Shown in pieces: positions 45,020 to 54,464 of a stretch of DNA of 64,000 nt. The stretch lies in contig CAJTKA010000005.1 of the NCBI GenBank assembly GCA_910576815.1, forward strand, positions 1-64,000, written 5' to 3'. The translations under genes were made by a program, and so were the position numbers. A model generated the notes under the pieces. That model had not been told where the DNA came from. It worked only from the letters and a program-made list of their open reading frames with translations, and ran no database searches. Within the stretch, counting starts at the first letter, position 1; each line of letters begins with the position of its first letter. Source of the stretch: an uncultured Lachnospiraceae bacterium. GTDB taxonomy: Bacteria; Bacillota; Clostridia; Lachnospirales; Lachnospiraceae.

Positions 45020-45982
45020 TCAATCATCAAATCGGAATACCGGTCTGCCGGCTTCATCCCATTTGATTCTCATAAGCATCGTGTGGCGATTCGGGTTATA
45101 CAGCGGATCTCCGACGATCTCCGTTTCCGTCCTCGCATGGAATACCAGGATGTCGTTTCCTTCTTCATCCACGGTAAAATTATTATGTCCCGGTCCGTAG
45201 ATTCCCTTGGATTCATCGGACGAGAGCACCGGATATCTTTCCTTTTTCCACGACAGGGGATCGAGCAGATCCGCGCCTTCATCCGCCGTCAGCATTCCCA
45301 TACAATAAGCGATGCCGGTTTCCGATGCGGAATACGTCAAAAAGATCTTTCCGTTTCTCTTGATGACGCCCGGGCCTTCATTCACCCAGAAACCAACGCG
45401 CTCCCAGTCATAATCCGGGGTTGTCAAAAGCACCTGCTGCGTCTTTAACTGATAAGGCGTCTCCATCTCCGCAATATACAGGTTGGAGATCTGACGGCCT
45501 ACACTGGTCTTCTCCGCCCACACATAATAGCGCCTGCCGCCGCTTTCAAACACCGTCGCATCCAGAGAAAACGCGCGGAAAGAAAATTCATCTTCCGGCA
45601 GACAGCCCATCATCCCTTTTTCCGTCCAGCTGCCCGTGATGGGATCTTCGTCCCTGCACTCCAGCACATACGGCCTGATATTCCAGACATTATCTTTCTC
45701 TCCCGCCGCAAAGTAGAGGTACCACGCTCCGTCCAAATAGTGAAGCTCGGGTGCCCACACATGATAGCTCATGACCCCCGACTCATGCTTGTGCCACACT
45801 TCCGTCTCCTGCGCCGTCTGCAGTCCCGCCAGCGTATCCGATCTGCGCAGCACGATCCTGTCGTACTCCGGCACGGAAGCCGTAAAGTAATAAGTACCGT
45901 CCGTATGCCTGTAAATATAGGGGTCAGCCCTCTGTAAAATCCACGGTTTGTTAAAAGTCAGATTATTTCCCTCTTGGCTCAT
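45020..45982 (-). CDS. Cytoplasmic GH43 exo-arabinofuranosidase-type enzyme
   Basis: A 320-residue single-domain GH43 enzyme without signal peptide. Catalytic base D20 (LQRADPYIYRH), modulator D141 (SLDATVFES) and acid E202 (VNEGPGVIKR) are in place, and YGPGHNNFTVDEEGND supplies the conserved His loop. The sequence type resembles exo-alpha-1,5-arabinofuranosidases of GH43_26 and related groups; the subfamily is a guess. It should trim arabino-oligosaccharides in the cytoplasm. It has its own promoter at 46042-46070. Confidence 0.88.
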   Translation of the reverse strand: MSQEGNNLTFNKPWILQRADPYIYRHTDGTYYFTASVPEYDRIVLRRSDTLAGLQTAQETEVWHKHESGVMSYHVWAPELHYLDGAWYLYFAAGEKDNVWNIRPYVLECRDEDPITGSWTEKGMMGCLPEDEFSFRAFSLDATVFESGGRRYYVWAEKTSVGRQISNLYIAEMETPYQLKTQQVLLTTPDYDWERVGFWVNEGPGVIKRNGKIFLTYSASETGIAYCMGMLTADEGADLLDPLSWKKERYPVLSSDESKGIYGPGHNNFTVDEEGNDILVFHARTETEIVGDPLYNPNRHTMLMRIKWDEAGRPVFRFDD

Positions 45983-46041
45983 TGCGCTGTTTCCCTTTCT
46001 GTTTTTATTATTATAAAATAATATACTTTTTCCTAAAATAA

Positions 46042-46070
46042 ATTATAGGGGAAAATTTCCAGAAACGCAA
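46042..46070 (-). promoter_or_regulatory. Promoter of the 45020-45982 GH43 gene
   Basis: On the minus strand TTGCGT (46070-46065) and TATAAT (46047-46042) are 17 bases apart, about 60 bases before the start. Confidence 0.65.
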
Positions 46071-46135
46071 CTTCTTTTTTAGATTCTATAAAATTTGTCA
46101 GGTCCGACGAAAAACGGAACTTTTGGCATTACAAA

Positions 46136-46160
46136 AGGGAGTCCCTATACCGGACTCCCT
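46136..46160 (-). terminator. Terminator after the LytTR regulator gene
   Basis: AGGGAGTCC and GGACTCCCT form a nine-pair stem with a seven-base loop, followed on the minus strand by TTTTGT. It lies about 100 bases after the regulator's stop codon. Confidence 0.75.
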
Positions 46161-46257
46161 CTGTCAGAGGCCATCTGAAACCCAATTCAGTTTTCTTCCT
46201 TGTCAATACTTTCAATTCCTCCGAAAATACCACGAACTGTCCGGATTGGCAAATGCC

Positions 46258-47007
46258 TTATTCGTCCTCCGCAATGTATTCCAGATAAGCCTTGACAAAA
46301 TCCTGATACTTATACTTGGAGATCGGCAGTCTGGCGCCGTCCTTCATCTGTACCTCCATGCGGCTGTAGCGTTCCACCCATTTCAGATTGACCAGATACC
46401 CTTTGTGGATGCGAAAAAAGCGTTTCTGCAATTCCTCCTCCATCTCTCCTATCTTTCCGTAACTTTCCAGTTCTTCCTCCCGCATCCTGATCACGATTTT
46501 CCTGTTCCTGCTTTCTATATAAGAAATGTCATCTATGGAAACATTTCTGGTGATCTTTCCGATTCGGATCGGGATACGCCGCGGCTCCGCTTCCTTTTTT
46601 GCCTCCAGATAGCGGCATTCCCGCACAGCCTGCGCAAACACCTCCTCAAATTCCCTCTCGTTGATCGGTTTCATCAAGTACTGAAAGGCATTGACGGAAA
46701 AAGCCTTCGGCATATACTCCGAATAACCCGAGACAAAAATCAGCAAAGGAAGGCTCCCCCACACAGGTTCTTCCCGTTCTTCCTTCCACGCCCTGATCTG
46801 CTTAGCCACTTCCATCCCGTCGATATCATTCATGGAAATATCCAGAAAAAGGATGTCGATCCGCGCCCGCCCTTCCTGCTGCCAGAACTGCAAAAGCTCC
46901 CCGCCGGACGAAAACTCCATGATATGATAACTGCCCTCCTGTTTTCCGATCAGTTTCCCAATCAGGCAGCGAATGTTTTCTTCATCGTCACAAACCGCTA
47001 TATTCAA
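46258..47007 (-). CDS. LytTR-type response regulator
   Basis: A 249-residue two-component regulator: receiver domain (1-125) with the phospho-acceptor in ILFLDISMNDIDG and a conserved Lys in YLMKPINE, then a LytTR DNA-binding domain (about 140-245; DDISYIESRNRKIVIRM, FFRIHKGYLVNLKWVERY). This is the AgrA/VirR family, often tied to peptide or surface signalling. Translation starts at TTG, 5 bases after AGGAGG. No partner kinase is next to it. It is followed by a terminator, so it is expressed alone or from upstream of 47.0 kb. Confidence 0.92.
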   Translation of the reverse strand: MNIAVCDDEENIRCLIGKLIGKQEGSYHIMEFSSGGELLQFWQQEGRARIDILFLDISMNDIDGMEVAKQIRAWKEEREEPVWGSLPLLIFVSGYSEYMPKAFSVNAFQYLMKPINEREFEEVFAQAVRECRYLEAKKEAEPRRIPIRIGKITRNVSIDDISYIESRNRKIVIRMREEELESYGKIGEMEEELQKRFFRIHKGYLVNLKWVERYSRMEVQMKDGARLPISKYKYQDFVKAYLEYIAEDE

Positions 47008-47168
47008 ATTATCCTCCTGTCAACACAGCCTACATACACACAAAGCATATTACGGCTCTTACCATTCATCTCATGATTTCCTGTCCTTCTATAGTTATCG
47101 GTCAAAAATGCCGGGAAAGGAAGAAGGATTGTTGTATGAGGACAAATAGCGGTAATGACTGGACCATT

Positions 47169-48179
47169 CTATAAATTCTTTTCTAAAAAGGCAAACATCT
47201 CAAGGCTCCATTTCCATGCCGAATTGTCATAGGCAAGACCGCAACCGTGCCCCCCTGTCGGGTAGTAATAGCAGGCATGCGCAACCCCCTTTTCCTGAAG
47301 TCTTTCTTCCAGTCGCTTCGTGTTTTCAGGCGGAACACAGTCATCGTCCATACATGCCCAGGCAAAGGTCGGCGGATAATCCGCCTCGATCAGATTTTCC
47401 ACGGAAAACTCTTTTCGCAGCGCCTCATCTTCTTTGCCAAACAGCGCAAAAAAGCTTCCTTCATGCGCGGTCCCTTTTTCAAAGCTGATCACCGGATAGC
47501 CTAAGGCAACCGCATTTGGCTTCCCTTCCGGCAACAGTCTTTCTGCAAGAGCGGCGGACGATGCGCATAAATGCCCTCCCGCCGAAAAGCCCACGATACC
47601 AATGCGGTCGGGATCGACCTGATATTTCGCGGCATTTTCCCTGACATAGAGGATGCTGTCCAAAAGGTCCATCTGCGGATCGGGATAGCGGGACGGCGCC
47701 ACTCTGTAACGGAGCATAAAGGTCACATAGCCCTTCTGTTCGGCTACCGTCTGAATCGGCGTGCCCTCGTTCTGAAAACTGACAAATTCATAGGCGCCGC
47801 CCGGACAGATGATCAGTGCCGGTTTCTTTTCCTCCTCTTTTTCCGAGGGCTGCGGTGTGATGAGAAAGGTCTGATCCCCGCCCTGCAAAAGTTCTCCCTC
47901 GATCGGCTCCCAAGGCTTCCAGTCATGCAAATGCAGGCACTGCCTTTCCCTTGACTGGATCTCCAGAATCAGATTGGCCGTATCGACCAGCTGCTCTGCG
48001 ATTCCCCGCAGATCGCTCCCCCACGGGGTCTGACCCCTGAAAGCGGAAAGCCGCAGCGCTTCTCCCCATAACTCCTTTGGAAACAGGTCAAAATGGTCTT
48101 CCGCAAAGAGATACGGAAACCATTTTCTCATGCCCGGTGCATTTAAAATGTCACTTAATGAGTTGTTTGTCGTAAACAT
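47169..48179 (-). CDS. Alpha/beta hydrolase, likely xylan acetyl esterase
   Basis: A 336-residue soluble esterase with oxyanion motif ICPGGAY, nucleophile Ser in GFSAGGHL, an acidic residue in ACMDDDCVPP and catalytic His in PTGGHGCG. The arrangement resembles the cytoplasmic BD-FAE/acetyl xylan esterase group, which removes acetyl groups from imported xylo-oligosaccharides. It lies between arabinoxylan enzymes and the AT-rich island. AAGGAGGG precedes the ATG. The N-terminal 70 residues are not part of the hydrolase core and are of unknown role. Substrate inferred from context. Confidence 0.85.
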   Translation of the reverse strand: MFTTNNSLSDILNAPGMRKWFPYLFAEDHFDLFPKELWGEALRLSAFRGQTPWGSDLRGIAEQLVDTANLILEIQSRERQCLHLHDWKPWEPIEGELLQGGDQTFLITPQPSEKEEEKKPALIICPGGAYEFVSFQNEGTPIQTVAEQKGYVTFMLRYRVAPSRYPDPQMDLLDSILYVRENAAKYQVDPDRIGIVGFSAGGHLCASSAALAERLLPEGKPNAVALGYPVISFEKGTAHEGSFFALFGKEDEALRKEFSVENLIEADYPPTFAWACMDDDCVPPENTKRLEERLQEKGVAHACYYYPTGGHGCGLAYDNSAWKWSLEMFAFLEKNL

Positions 48180-48265
48180 GTGAAACCCTCCTTTATCATC
48201 CTTTCAACCCTTTTCCATACGTTTCTATTCCAATTGCCGCTTCGTCCGTGCTATGAACCGTCAGC

Positions 48266-49003
48266 CTAAGAATGTCCCACCAGCATCTCGTAAGTCACCC
48301 CATATTTTCTCGCAATGTCACCCGCATAAGACATCCCCTCCGGCGGCGCGATCTCAATCTGAAACGAGCGCTTGCCGCCATCCGCCTTGACGATCAGGGA
48401 AACTGCCCTGACGGAATCGTAAGAACGATTCAACTCCTCTAAATCAAATGCCAGTTTGTGCATATGGGTATTGTAAATTGTGCGGATTCCTTTGTCCAGA
48501 ATTGCCCTGACCGCATCTTTGGCAATAAAATATCCCTCCTCAAAAGAGGTCGTGGAAAAGGTCTCATTGAGAAGCAGCAGACTGTTTTGGGTACTGTCGG
48601 CATAGATCTCGCGAAACTGCCGACACTCCTCCCCCAGGCGGCCAAGGTCGTCCAAACGGTGCATGAGATCCCACACGCCTTTTGCTTCGTCATGGGTCCT
48701 GCCGATACTTCCGTAATCGCGCAGAAAATCGATCTGATCCAGAACACGCAGTATTTCATCGCACATGGCTTCGTTTTGATAGATATCCGCAAACACGTCA
48801 CTCCGATACTGCGTCACCGCAGGGTCGTCCGTCATTTTGGAGAGAACGGACAGCAAAAGCGTCTGCTCCTGCTTTTTGTCCGTGATCTGCGCACAGAGAT
48901 AATCCAGCCCCAGGTCGTGGACTGCGGCTTCGGATAAGGTTTTATAATGCGGCGCACTGCCGGGCGGCGTCAGCAAGCTGACGGTATTTTCCTTTTGCTT
49001 CAC
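48266..49003 (-). pseudogene. MutS-family ATPase with internal deletion
   Basis: The 245-residue open frame joins two parts of a MutS-related DNA-binding ATPase. Residues 1-120 (LSEAAVHDLGLDYLC, DPAVTQYRSDVFADIY, AKGVWDLMHRLDDLG) match the start of the core/lever region. Residues from about 130 on (ADSTQNSLLLLNETFSTTSF, TIYNTHMHKLAFDLEEL, GMSYAGDIARKYGVTYEM) match the end of the ATPase domain. The stretch between, including Walker A, is absent, so ATP binding should be lost. The frame is kept at the join. The start is GTG after GGAGGAAACCCC. It lies at the left edge of the AT-rich island. A functional short protein cannot be excluded. Confidence 0.75.
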
Positions 49004-49137
49004 GGGGTTTCCTCCGATGTGTGATAAAAGCGGAATCCATTGCCCTTATCATAGCGAATTGGGGAGGGGAAGTCAAGGAACTCACAATCGGACATTTCAT
49101 GTCAGCTCCCATAAATAGTGTTATGCTTATGCTGCTC

Positions 49138-50667
49138 TCATACGGGTTTTTTCTTTAATCCACAAATAATGGCATCCGTAAAATCGACCTCATAAGTTAT
49201 ATACTCAACGAAATATCTTTCAATTATTTCATCGTTATATCTTCCGCCACTTATACGTTTCAATATAAGATTTCTTATTAACAAGGTAATATTACAGATT
49301 TGTTTTGATAACTGTATCGCCAACTTATAATATTCATCACTTATTAATTGCTTTTGGTATAAATACTCTACTCGATCATAATTACACTTACTACGTTCAC
49401 TAAGTAAATAACTCACTCGAATATCTGTCAATAATTTTTCTCTTCCAATATCTGACAAAAAACTTTTAAGCCCATTTATTCCAAAACGAATATTCTCATC
49501 ATGATATGTTGATTCATAATATGATATGTTGATTGAATCTCTATACTCTTCAAATATTTGTACAATGTGAGACGGCTGTATCTCATAATATTCATATGCA
49601 GGATTATATTTATAAATATACAATTTTCTGTTCATCAATTTGTTCCGATCAGAAAGAAAATCTATATATGACATGTTCACGGCCATAACTTTACCTTTAT
49701 AATAATACAACATAGAAAAATTCAAGTTCTCATCATCATATCCATATATCAAATTCTGATGATAGTAAACTTGTTCTTCACTTTTCAAATGAATACAATC
49801 ATTAATCATAGTTTCAACGTATTTATCATTATCTATCATTTTCTTTATATAATCAATAAGCCGATACCCCAGTTTATTGATTTCATTCTCTGTTTCAATA
49901 CTAAAATCTATAAAATGATTATATGTGTTACAGTGCCAATCCTTATGTATATCACATAGATAATCAATGGGTATCTGATTATTCAAATCCACATATATAT
50001 TGATATAATTGGAAAACAGCCATTCATAATAACTGTTGCACCTCAAATTAACACCAAATCCAATTATTTCATTTGGACAACCTGTTTCATTAAGTGGTAT
50101 ATTTATCGTATTTTCGTCCCGAGAAAAACTTATATATGTCAAGTTGGCCCTGCTCTGTGATTTTTTTAAGTGTAATGTAATCGGTAGCATCGGCAAATGT
50201 TCCAACATCGTGTGATGCCGGTATTCATCTTTATAATAAATCCCATCTTTTGAAAAATTACCAAATACCAGATTGTATGCTTGGTCAAAATCCGTTATTA
50301 TTTTCTTATCATCCTTTGAAAGGAAAACATAAACAGAGCCCCAGACATTTGAATACAACTGATTATTTATGGTAATTTCAATATCATCATCCGTATCACA
50401 TGTCCTCCAAAAAGCGGCGTTCATATTAAGATTCCATTTATTTGCATAAAATGTCAATTGCTCTTTATCAGCAATATCATATTGTAGTCCTTCACTTTTT
50501 CTATACCATGTATATTGAGAATATTTATTTACACGAACACTCGCGACCGGTGTGTTTTCATCAAAAGAAATTTTATCGCGAGTACAAATCACTGCATGAT
50601 GATACCCATGATGTGCATATGTCCTTATATACGGATTCAAATTAATAGGTAGTATTTTTTTCATCAT
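49138..50667 (-). CDS. Unrecognised protein at the end of the RiPP-like operon
   Basis: A 509-residue protein in AT-rich DNA. The start is put at 50667 because AAAGG lies 8 bases upstream; a longer frame from 50736 has no site. It begins MMKKILPINLNPYIRTYAHH, has no signal peptide or membrane helix, and is rich in Tyr, Asn and Ile. His-rich segments (YAHHGYHHAVI and DIHKDWHCNTYNHF) stand out. I do not recognise the family. Being last in an operon with a radical SAM enzyme and an acyl carrier protein, it may be a tailoring or transfer enzyme acting on the peptide; butirosin BtrH-like acyltransferases keep similar company, but I see no firm motif match. Confidence 0.7.
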   Translation of the reverse strand: MMKKILPINLNPYIRTYAHHGYHHAVICTRDKISFDENTPVASVRVNKYSQYTWYRKSEGLQYDIADKEQLTFYANKWNLNMNAAFWRTCDTDDDIEITINNQLYSNVWGSVYVFLSKDDKKIITDFDQAYNLVFGNFSKDGIYYKDEYRHHTMLEHLPMLPITLHLKKSQSRANLTYISFSRDENTINIPLNETGCPNEIIGFGVNLRCNSYYEWLFSNYINIYVDLNNQIPIDYLCDIHKDWHCNTYNHFIDFSIETENEINKLGYRLIDYIKKMIDNDKYVETMINDCIHLKSEEQVYYHQNLIYGYDDENLNFSMLYYYKGKVMAVNMSYIDFLSDRNKLMNRKLYIYKYNPAYEYYEIQPSHIVQIFEEYRDSINISYYESTYHDENIRFGINGLKSFLSDIGREKLLTDIRVSYLLSERSKCNYDRVEYLYQKQLISDEYYKLAIQLSKQICNITLLIRNLILKRISGGRYNDEIIERYFVEYITYEVDFTDAIICGLKKKPV

Positions 50668-50828
50668 TAATTCTGCCTTTCTGCCAAAAAACTGGCAAGG
50701 TTTTAAAATCCATAACCTTATATCTTTCAACTCCACCTCGTATTGCTGTATCGCCAGTCATTGTTGATTCATAACTATAACTTCCAAGAGCCTTTTAACA
50801 AAGAGAATTCTATTGGTATATGTTATGT

Positions 50829-52643
50829 TTAAGAAAAATAGTTGATGATTTGCTCCATTAATGCCTGAATATGAGAGCCATTGTCCATTAAATGCACCGG
50901 CAAACTAAACTGCTTTATATAAATCTCTTTATATGTTTGGAACTCATCATCTTTTAATGCAATAAGCTGTTGATAGCTGGTATCTTCTTTTCTGTAGTGA
51001 AATGGAAAAACTACTAATGCGAGTACACGACATCCTACCGCCGCCTCAATAAACTGCTTTGTTCGATGTATAACATCTAAATCATCAAATACATTAATGC
51101 ACAGGATTACCGCATCTGGTTGCGTTGCATATAAAAAATCTATCTGAGTAAAATTATAATTATCCAGATTTCCTTCATCACGAATAACGGTGCCCGACTG
51201 TCCTCCCACTAAAATTATATCCGCATCCGAAGAAATTTCATGAAGCACCTTATTGAGATATGCGACGGTATCTTTACGATTGATTGATACAGCGGAATGA
51301 TAACCAACAGGAAAAACAGCATCCATTCCAAATAATAAAGCATTTGGCTCAGTTCCAATCTGAGCAACCCGATATCCCCTATTTAAAAATTCTGTGCGTA
51401 ACTTCAACTGTAATGTGAATTTACCCTGTCTTGAACTCGTTCCAAAAACACCTAAAACCGGCTTTCCTTGGCGATATAACTTTCCAAAGGGACACACAGG
51501 TATGTCCAATTTTGTTATTTTTGGATAGTAAACCAAATGTTCTCTGTCTTTCGGTACCTCATACTCAGACAAATCGTCATATGCATATATGTATTTATCA
51601 TGTTCTATGATTTGGTTAATCAAAGTCTGTTTGAACTCAGGTTTTCCCAATATATGCAAAAATTCATCCGTGTGACCCAAAATAAATGTATCAAATGAAT
51701 TCCAGTCAATATTTTCAATATTTCGGATACAATAATTTTGCGGACATAAGAATTTTAATAAATCATTCGTAAATGCACCTATACGTGCCGAATACTTATG
51801 ATCATAAATATCTACAAGTTCAAAACAAAGTTGATTGCAAAAACGAACAATGCTATGCATTTCTTTATTAAAAGGAAAAGCCACCGCCTTTTTATATTTA
51901 GCTACCGGGTTAATAAATGTTGCTCGCTTTTCTTCTCCGACATCAATCACTCCCCGGCATTTCCCCACAAGTATATCCTTTGGATCATGGTTTCTTATAT
52001 CTTTAGATAGAATCCCGGTTATATGAGCACACGCATAACTGTTTCCAGATCCGATCAACAGATTATCCTGCAGCCAAATAAGTCTCTGTGTCCGTCCCTT
52101 TGCACAAACATTTACCATAGAATTATTCACAATATAAAAATCATTATTATGATAACATTCGCATCCAGTTGTTACTCCGATGACCGTTTCAAAAGCAGCC
52201 GGATAGGAAATCGACCCATTGTTATCAAATGCCGAAACAAGATATTTTCTCTTTCGTTGCAGTTGTCTACACACTTCATGCAGTCTGCTGCTTTCTAATA
52301 AACATAGACCCAGACTCAGGTTGAGAATATTGCAATCTACATAATTTAAAATATACTCCAATGCGAAGCATAACAATTCTTCATCTGCCTGTAGGGAATC
52401 CCTGTCAAACAGCTTTACTACAAAAAGTTCTGCGTTTGGGTTATGAGTGGCAATGATTCCGCAAACAGCCGTTCCGTGACCAATGTTATCTTGTATGCAC
52501 AGGCGATCATCTGAATAATGTGCAACGGAATATGCCATTTCGTTCTTTTTCGATCTTCGAATGCTAATGCCATCAATCCCCCTGACTTTTAAATATTTAT
52601 TACCAATATCCACGCCCGTATCAATAACTACTATTTTACACAT
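50829..52643 (-). CDS. Subtilase (S8) fused to a P-loop domain
   Basis: A 604-residue two-domain protein. Residues 1-215 are a compact subtilisin-type serine protease with D8 (VVIDTGVD), H57 (NIGHGTAVCG) and S202 (GNSYACAHITG). There is no signal peptide or propeptide, so it should act inside the cell. Residues about 395-604 hold a P-loop-like GVFGTSSRQGKFT, then YRVAQIGTEPNALLFGMD and IILVGGQSGTVI, resembling the P-loop part of DUF1611/DgcN proteins. A linker region of about 180 residues lies between. It probably removes the leader of the modified peptide, with the P-loop domain regulating or coupling this step. It lies 16 bases after the ABC gene. The fusion is unusual. Confidence 0.82.
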   Translation of the reverse strand: MCKIVVIDTGVDIGNKYLKVRGIDGISIRRSKKNEMAYSVAHYSDDRLCIQDNIGHGTAVCGIIATHNPNAELFVVKLFDRDSLQADEELLCFALEYILNYVDCNILNLSLGLCLLESSRLHEVCRQLQRKRKYLVSAFDNNGSISYPAAFETVIGVTTGCECYHNNDFYIVNNSMVNVCAKGRTQRLIWLQDNLLIGSGNSYACAHITGILSKDIRNHDPKDILVGKCRGVIDVGEEKRATFINPVAKYKKAVAFPFNKEMHSIVRFCNQLCFELVDIYDHKYSARIGAFTNDLLKFLCPQNYCIRNIENIDWNSFDTFILGHTDEFLHILGKPEFKQTLINQIIEHDKYIYAYDDLSEYEVPKDREHLVYYPKITKLDIPVCPFGKLYRQGKPVLGVFGTSSRQGKFTLQLKLRTEFLNRGYRVAQIGTEPNALLFGMDAVFPVGYHSAVSINRKDTVAYLNKVLHEISSDADIILVGGQSGTVIRDEGNLDNYNFTQIDFLYATQPDAVILCINVFDDLDVIHRTKQFIEAAVGCRVLALVVFPFHYRKEDTSYQQLIALKDDEFQTYKEIYIKQFSLPVHLMDNGSHIQALMEQIINYFS

Positions 52644-52659
52644 TTTGTATCATCCCCTT

Positions 52660-54435
52660 CTATTGGTAATACTGTGTTTGCATTTTAAATATGCGATAAT
52701 AGAACCCTTGCTGTCTCATGAGCTTTTCGTGTGTACCTTCCTCGACCAATCGTCCCTGATTCAATACTAATATTTTATCACTAAACCTAGTCGTACTCAG
52801 GCGGTGTGAAATGAACAGCGTAATTTTGCCACCCCGCAGGCTATGAATCAACTCATAAAATGCACATTCTGTCAATGGATCAAGCGCAGAGGTGGGCTCA
52901 TCCAAAAACATCACCGGACTGCATTTGGCGTAAGCTCGTGCAATCGCAAGTTTTTGTTCCTCTCCACCCGAAAATTCAACTCCATCGGTATAAAATCGTT
53001 TTGTATAAGGAGTATCCAATCCCTTAGGCAAAGAATGAATTTTTTGACTCAGACCAATATCAGTCAATAAGGTCTCACTTTCGAAATCCGTCGGCATTTT
53101 GTCAAACCAGATGTTTTCCCTAAGCGTAAAAGAATATAGCATAAAGTCCTGAAACACTGGTGCAAAGCAGGATATATATTCTTCATAATCATATGTATAA
53201 ATGCTTTTCCCATTCAATAAAATATCACCATCTGTAACATGGCACAGGCGCATCAACAGCCGAATAACGGTACTCTTTCCCGCGCCGTTATCTCCAACCA
53301 ACGCAACGGTTTCACCCTCTGATATCACAAACGAAAGATTTTGCACCGCATAATCGCTTTGATTTGGATATTGATATGAAACATTTTTAAATTCGATGTG
53401 AAATATAGGATGATCAATGTGTTGGCTTCCGCTTTGACAATCCGTTTCATCCAAATTCATATATTGAATATAATCATCAAAATACTCACTCGCACGGAGT
53501 AAAGAGGAAAATCCTTGCAAAATTTGCCAAATAGCATAGGTCATCTGTTTCACCGCGCTGGAAAACAAGGTAAAATTAGCTAACGGAAGGTATCCTCCCA
53601 TATATCGCAAAACGGCAATTACATAAACAATGCAAATACGAAAAAATTCTATACAGGCACATATCCTATCATTTTTGAAGATATCAGCTTTTTTACCCTT
53701 TTCCATTTCCATTTCCATCGTAAATACCGTTCGAAACTTGTTGATAAAAAAATCTACCGCTCCATTCAAAACAACTTCTTTATTAGTCTTGTAATCAAAA
53801 AGGGTATCCGACAAATATTTTCTTTTGTGAGTCAGTTCCGATTGCTGTTGATCTTTTTGATGTAATCGTTCAGAAAGATATATATCCAAAATGAATTCAA
53901 TCAACAGTGTTGCAACGACAAATATAGCAACACCCCAATGCACGCTACTAAAAATATATGCGGTAACTCCAAAAGAAATCAATTTACTGAAAATGACGGA
54001 CAGAATGACAAAATCCACATCCGAAGAATTCCATAGTCCATCATAAGCCTTATCAAATTGTTCCATGTTATCTCCACATTCAAAATCACTTAAATTGATG
54101 CGCATCGCCTTCTTATTCAGTTTTAGAATAAGATAGTTCAATGCGCGAAGTGAATGATTCGATAAAGAGCGCTGAAGTATTTCTATCCCAATGGAAATGA
54201 TTGTCATAGCGAGGCTGCTTCCCAAAATCCAAAGCAACACCAAATCCTTTTTTGTTGAATCCATAATTAATTGAATAATTACTGCCGGGAAAACCATATT
54301 CAAGATTAACTTTGATTCTCTAAACAAGCCAATCATCACATCCATCAGGAATAGACTTTTGCTCTTTCTCCACTTCATTCGGATAAGTTGTCCGCAACAT
54401 AAGAGAGTTTTGGAAATTTTATGATACATTTTCAT
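52660..54435 (-). CDS. ABC exporter half-transporter of the island (second of pair)
   Basis: A 591-residue exporter with six membrane helices (about 30-320) and an ATPase domain: Walker A GDNGAGKST, signature FSGGEEQK, Walker B VMFLDEPTSALD and ISHRLST. It has no C39 peptidase domain. AAAGGAGCTTAGC precedes the ATG. It should pair with the 54465-56252 product, 29 bases upstream, to export the mature peptide. Related in sequence to the exporter pair at 11.4-15.1 kb. Confidence 0.9.
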   Translation of the reverse strand: MKMYHKISKTLLCCGQLIRMKWRKSKSLFLMDVMIGLFRESKLILNMVFPAVIIQLIMDSTKKDLVLLWILGSSLAMTIISIGIEILQRSLSNHSLRALNYLILKLNKKAMRINLSDFECGDNMEQFDKAYDGLWNSSDVDFVILSVIFSKLISFGVTAYIFSSVHWGVAIFVVATLLIEFILDIYLSERLHQKDQQQSELTHKRKYLSDTLFDYKTNKEVVLNGAVDFFINKFRTVFTMEMEMEKGKKADIFKNDRICACIEFFRICIVYVIAVLRYMGGYLPLANFTLFSSAVKQMTYAIWQILQGFSSLLRASEYFDDYIQYMNLDETDCQSGSQHIDHPIFHIEFKNVSYQYPNQSDYAVQNLSFVISEGETVALVGDNGAGKSTVIRLLMRLCHVTDGDILLNGKSIYTYDYEEYISCFAPVFQDFMLYSFTLRENIWFDKMPTDFESETLLTDIGLSQKIHSLPKGLDTPYTKRFYTDGVEFSGGEEQKLAIARAYAKCSPVMFLDEPTSALDPLTECAFYELIHSLRGGKITLFISHRLSTTRFSDKILVLNQGRLVEEGTHEKLMRQQGFYYRIFKMQTQYYQ

Positions 54436-54464
54436 GCTAAGCTCCTTTGAAAGCCGGAATACCG

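Noticed and set aside
46123..47076. 317-codon open frame antisense to the LytTR regulator
   Set aside because: The minus-strand gene has complete receiver and LytTR motifs, and this frame has none and runs through a terminator.
49138..50736. Longer start for the unknown protein at 50736
   Set aside because: No ribosome site there, while AAAGG is well placed before 50667.
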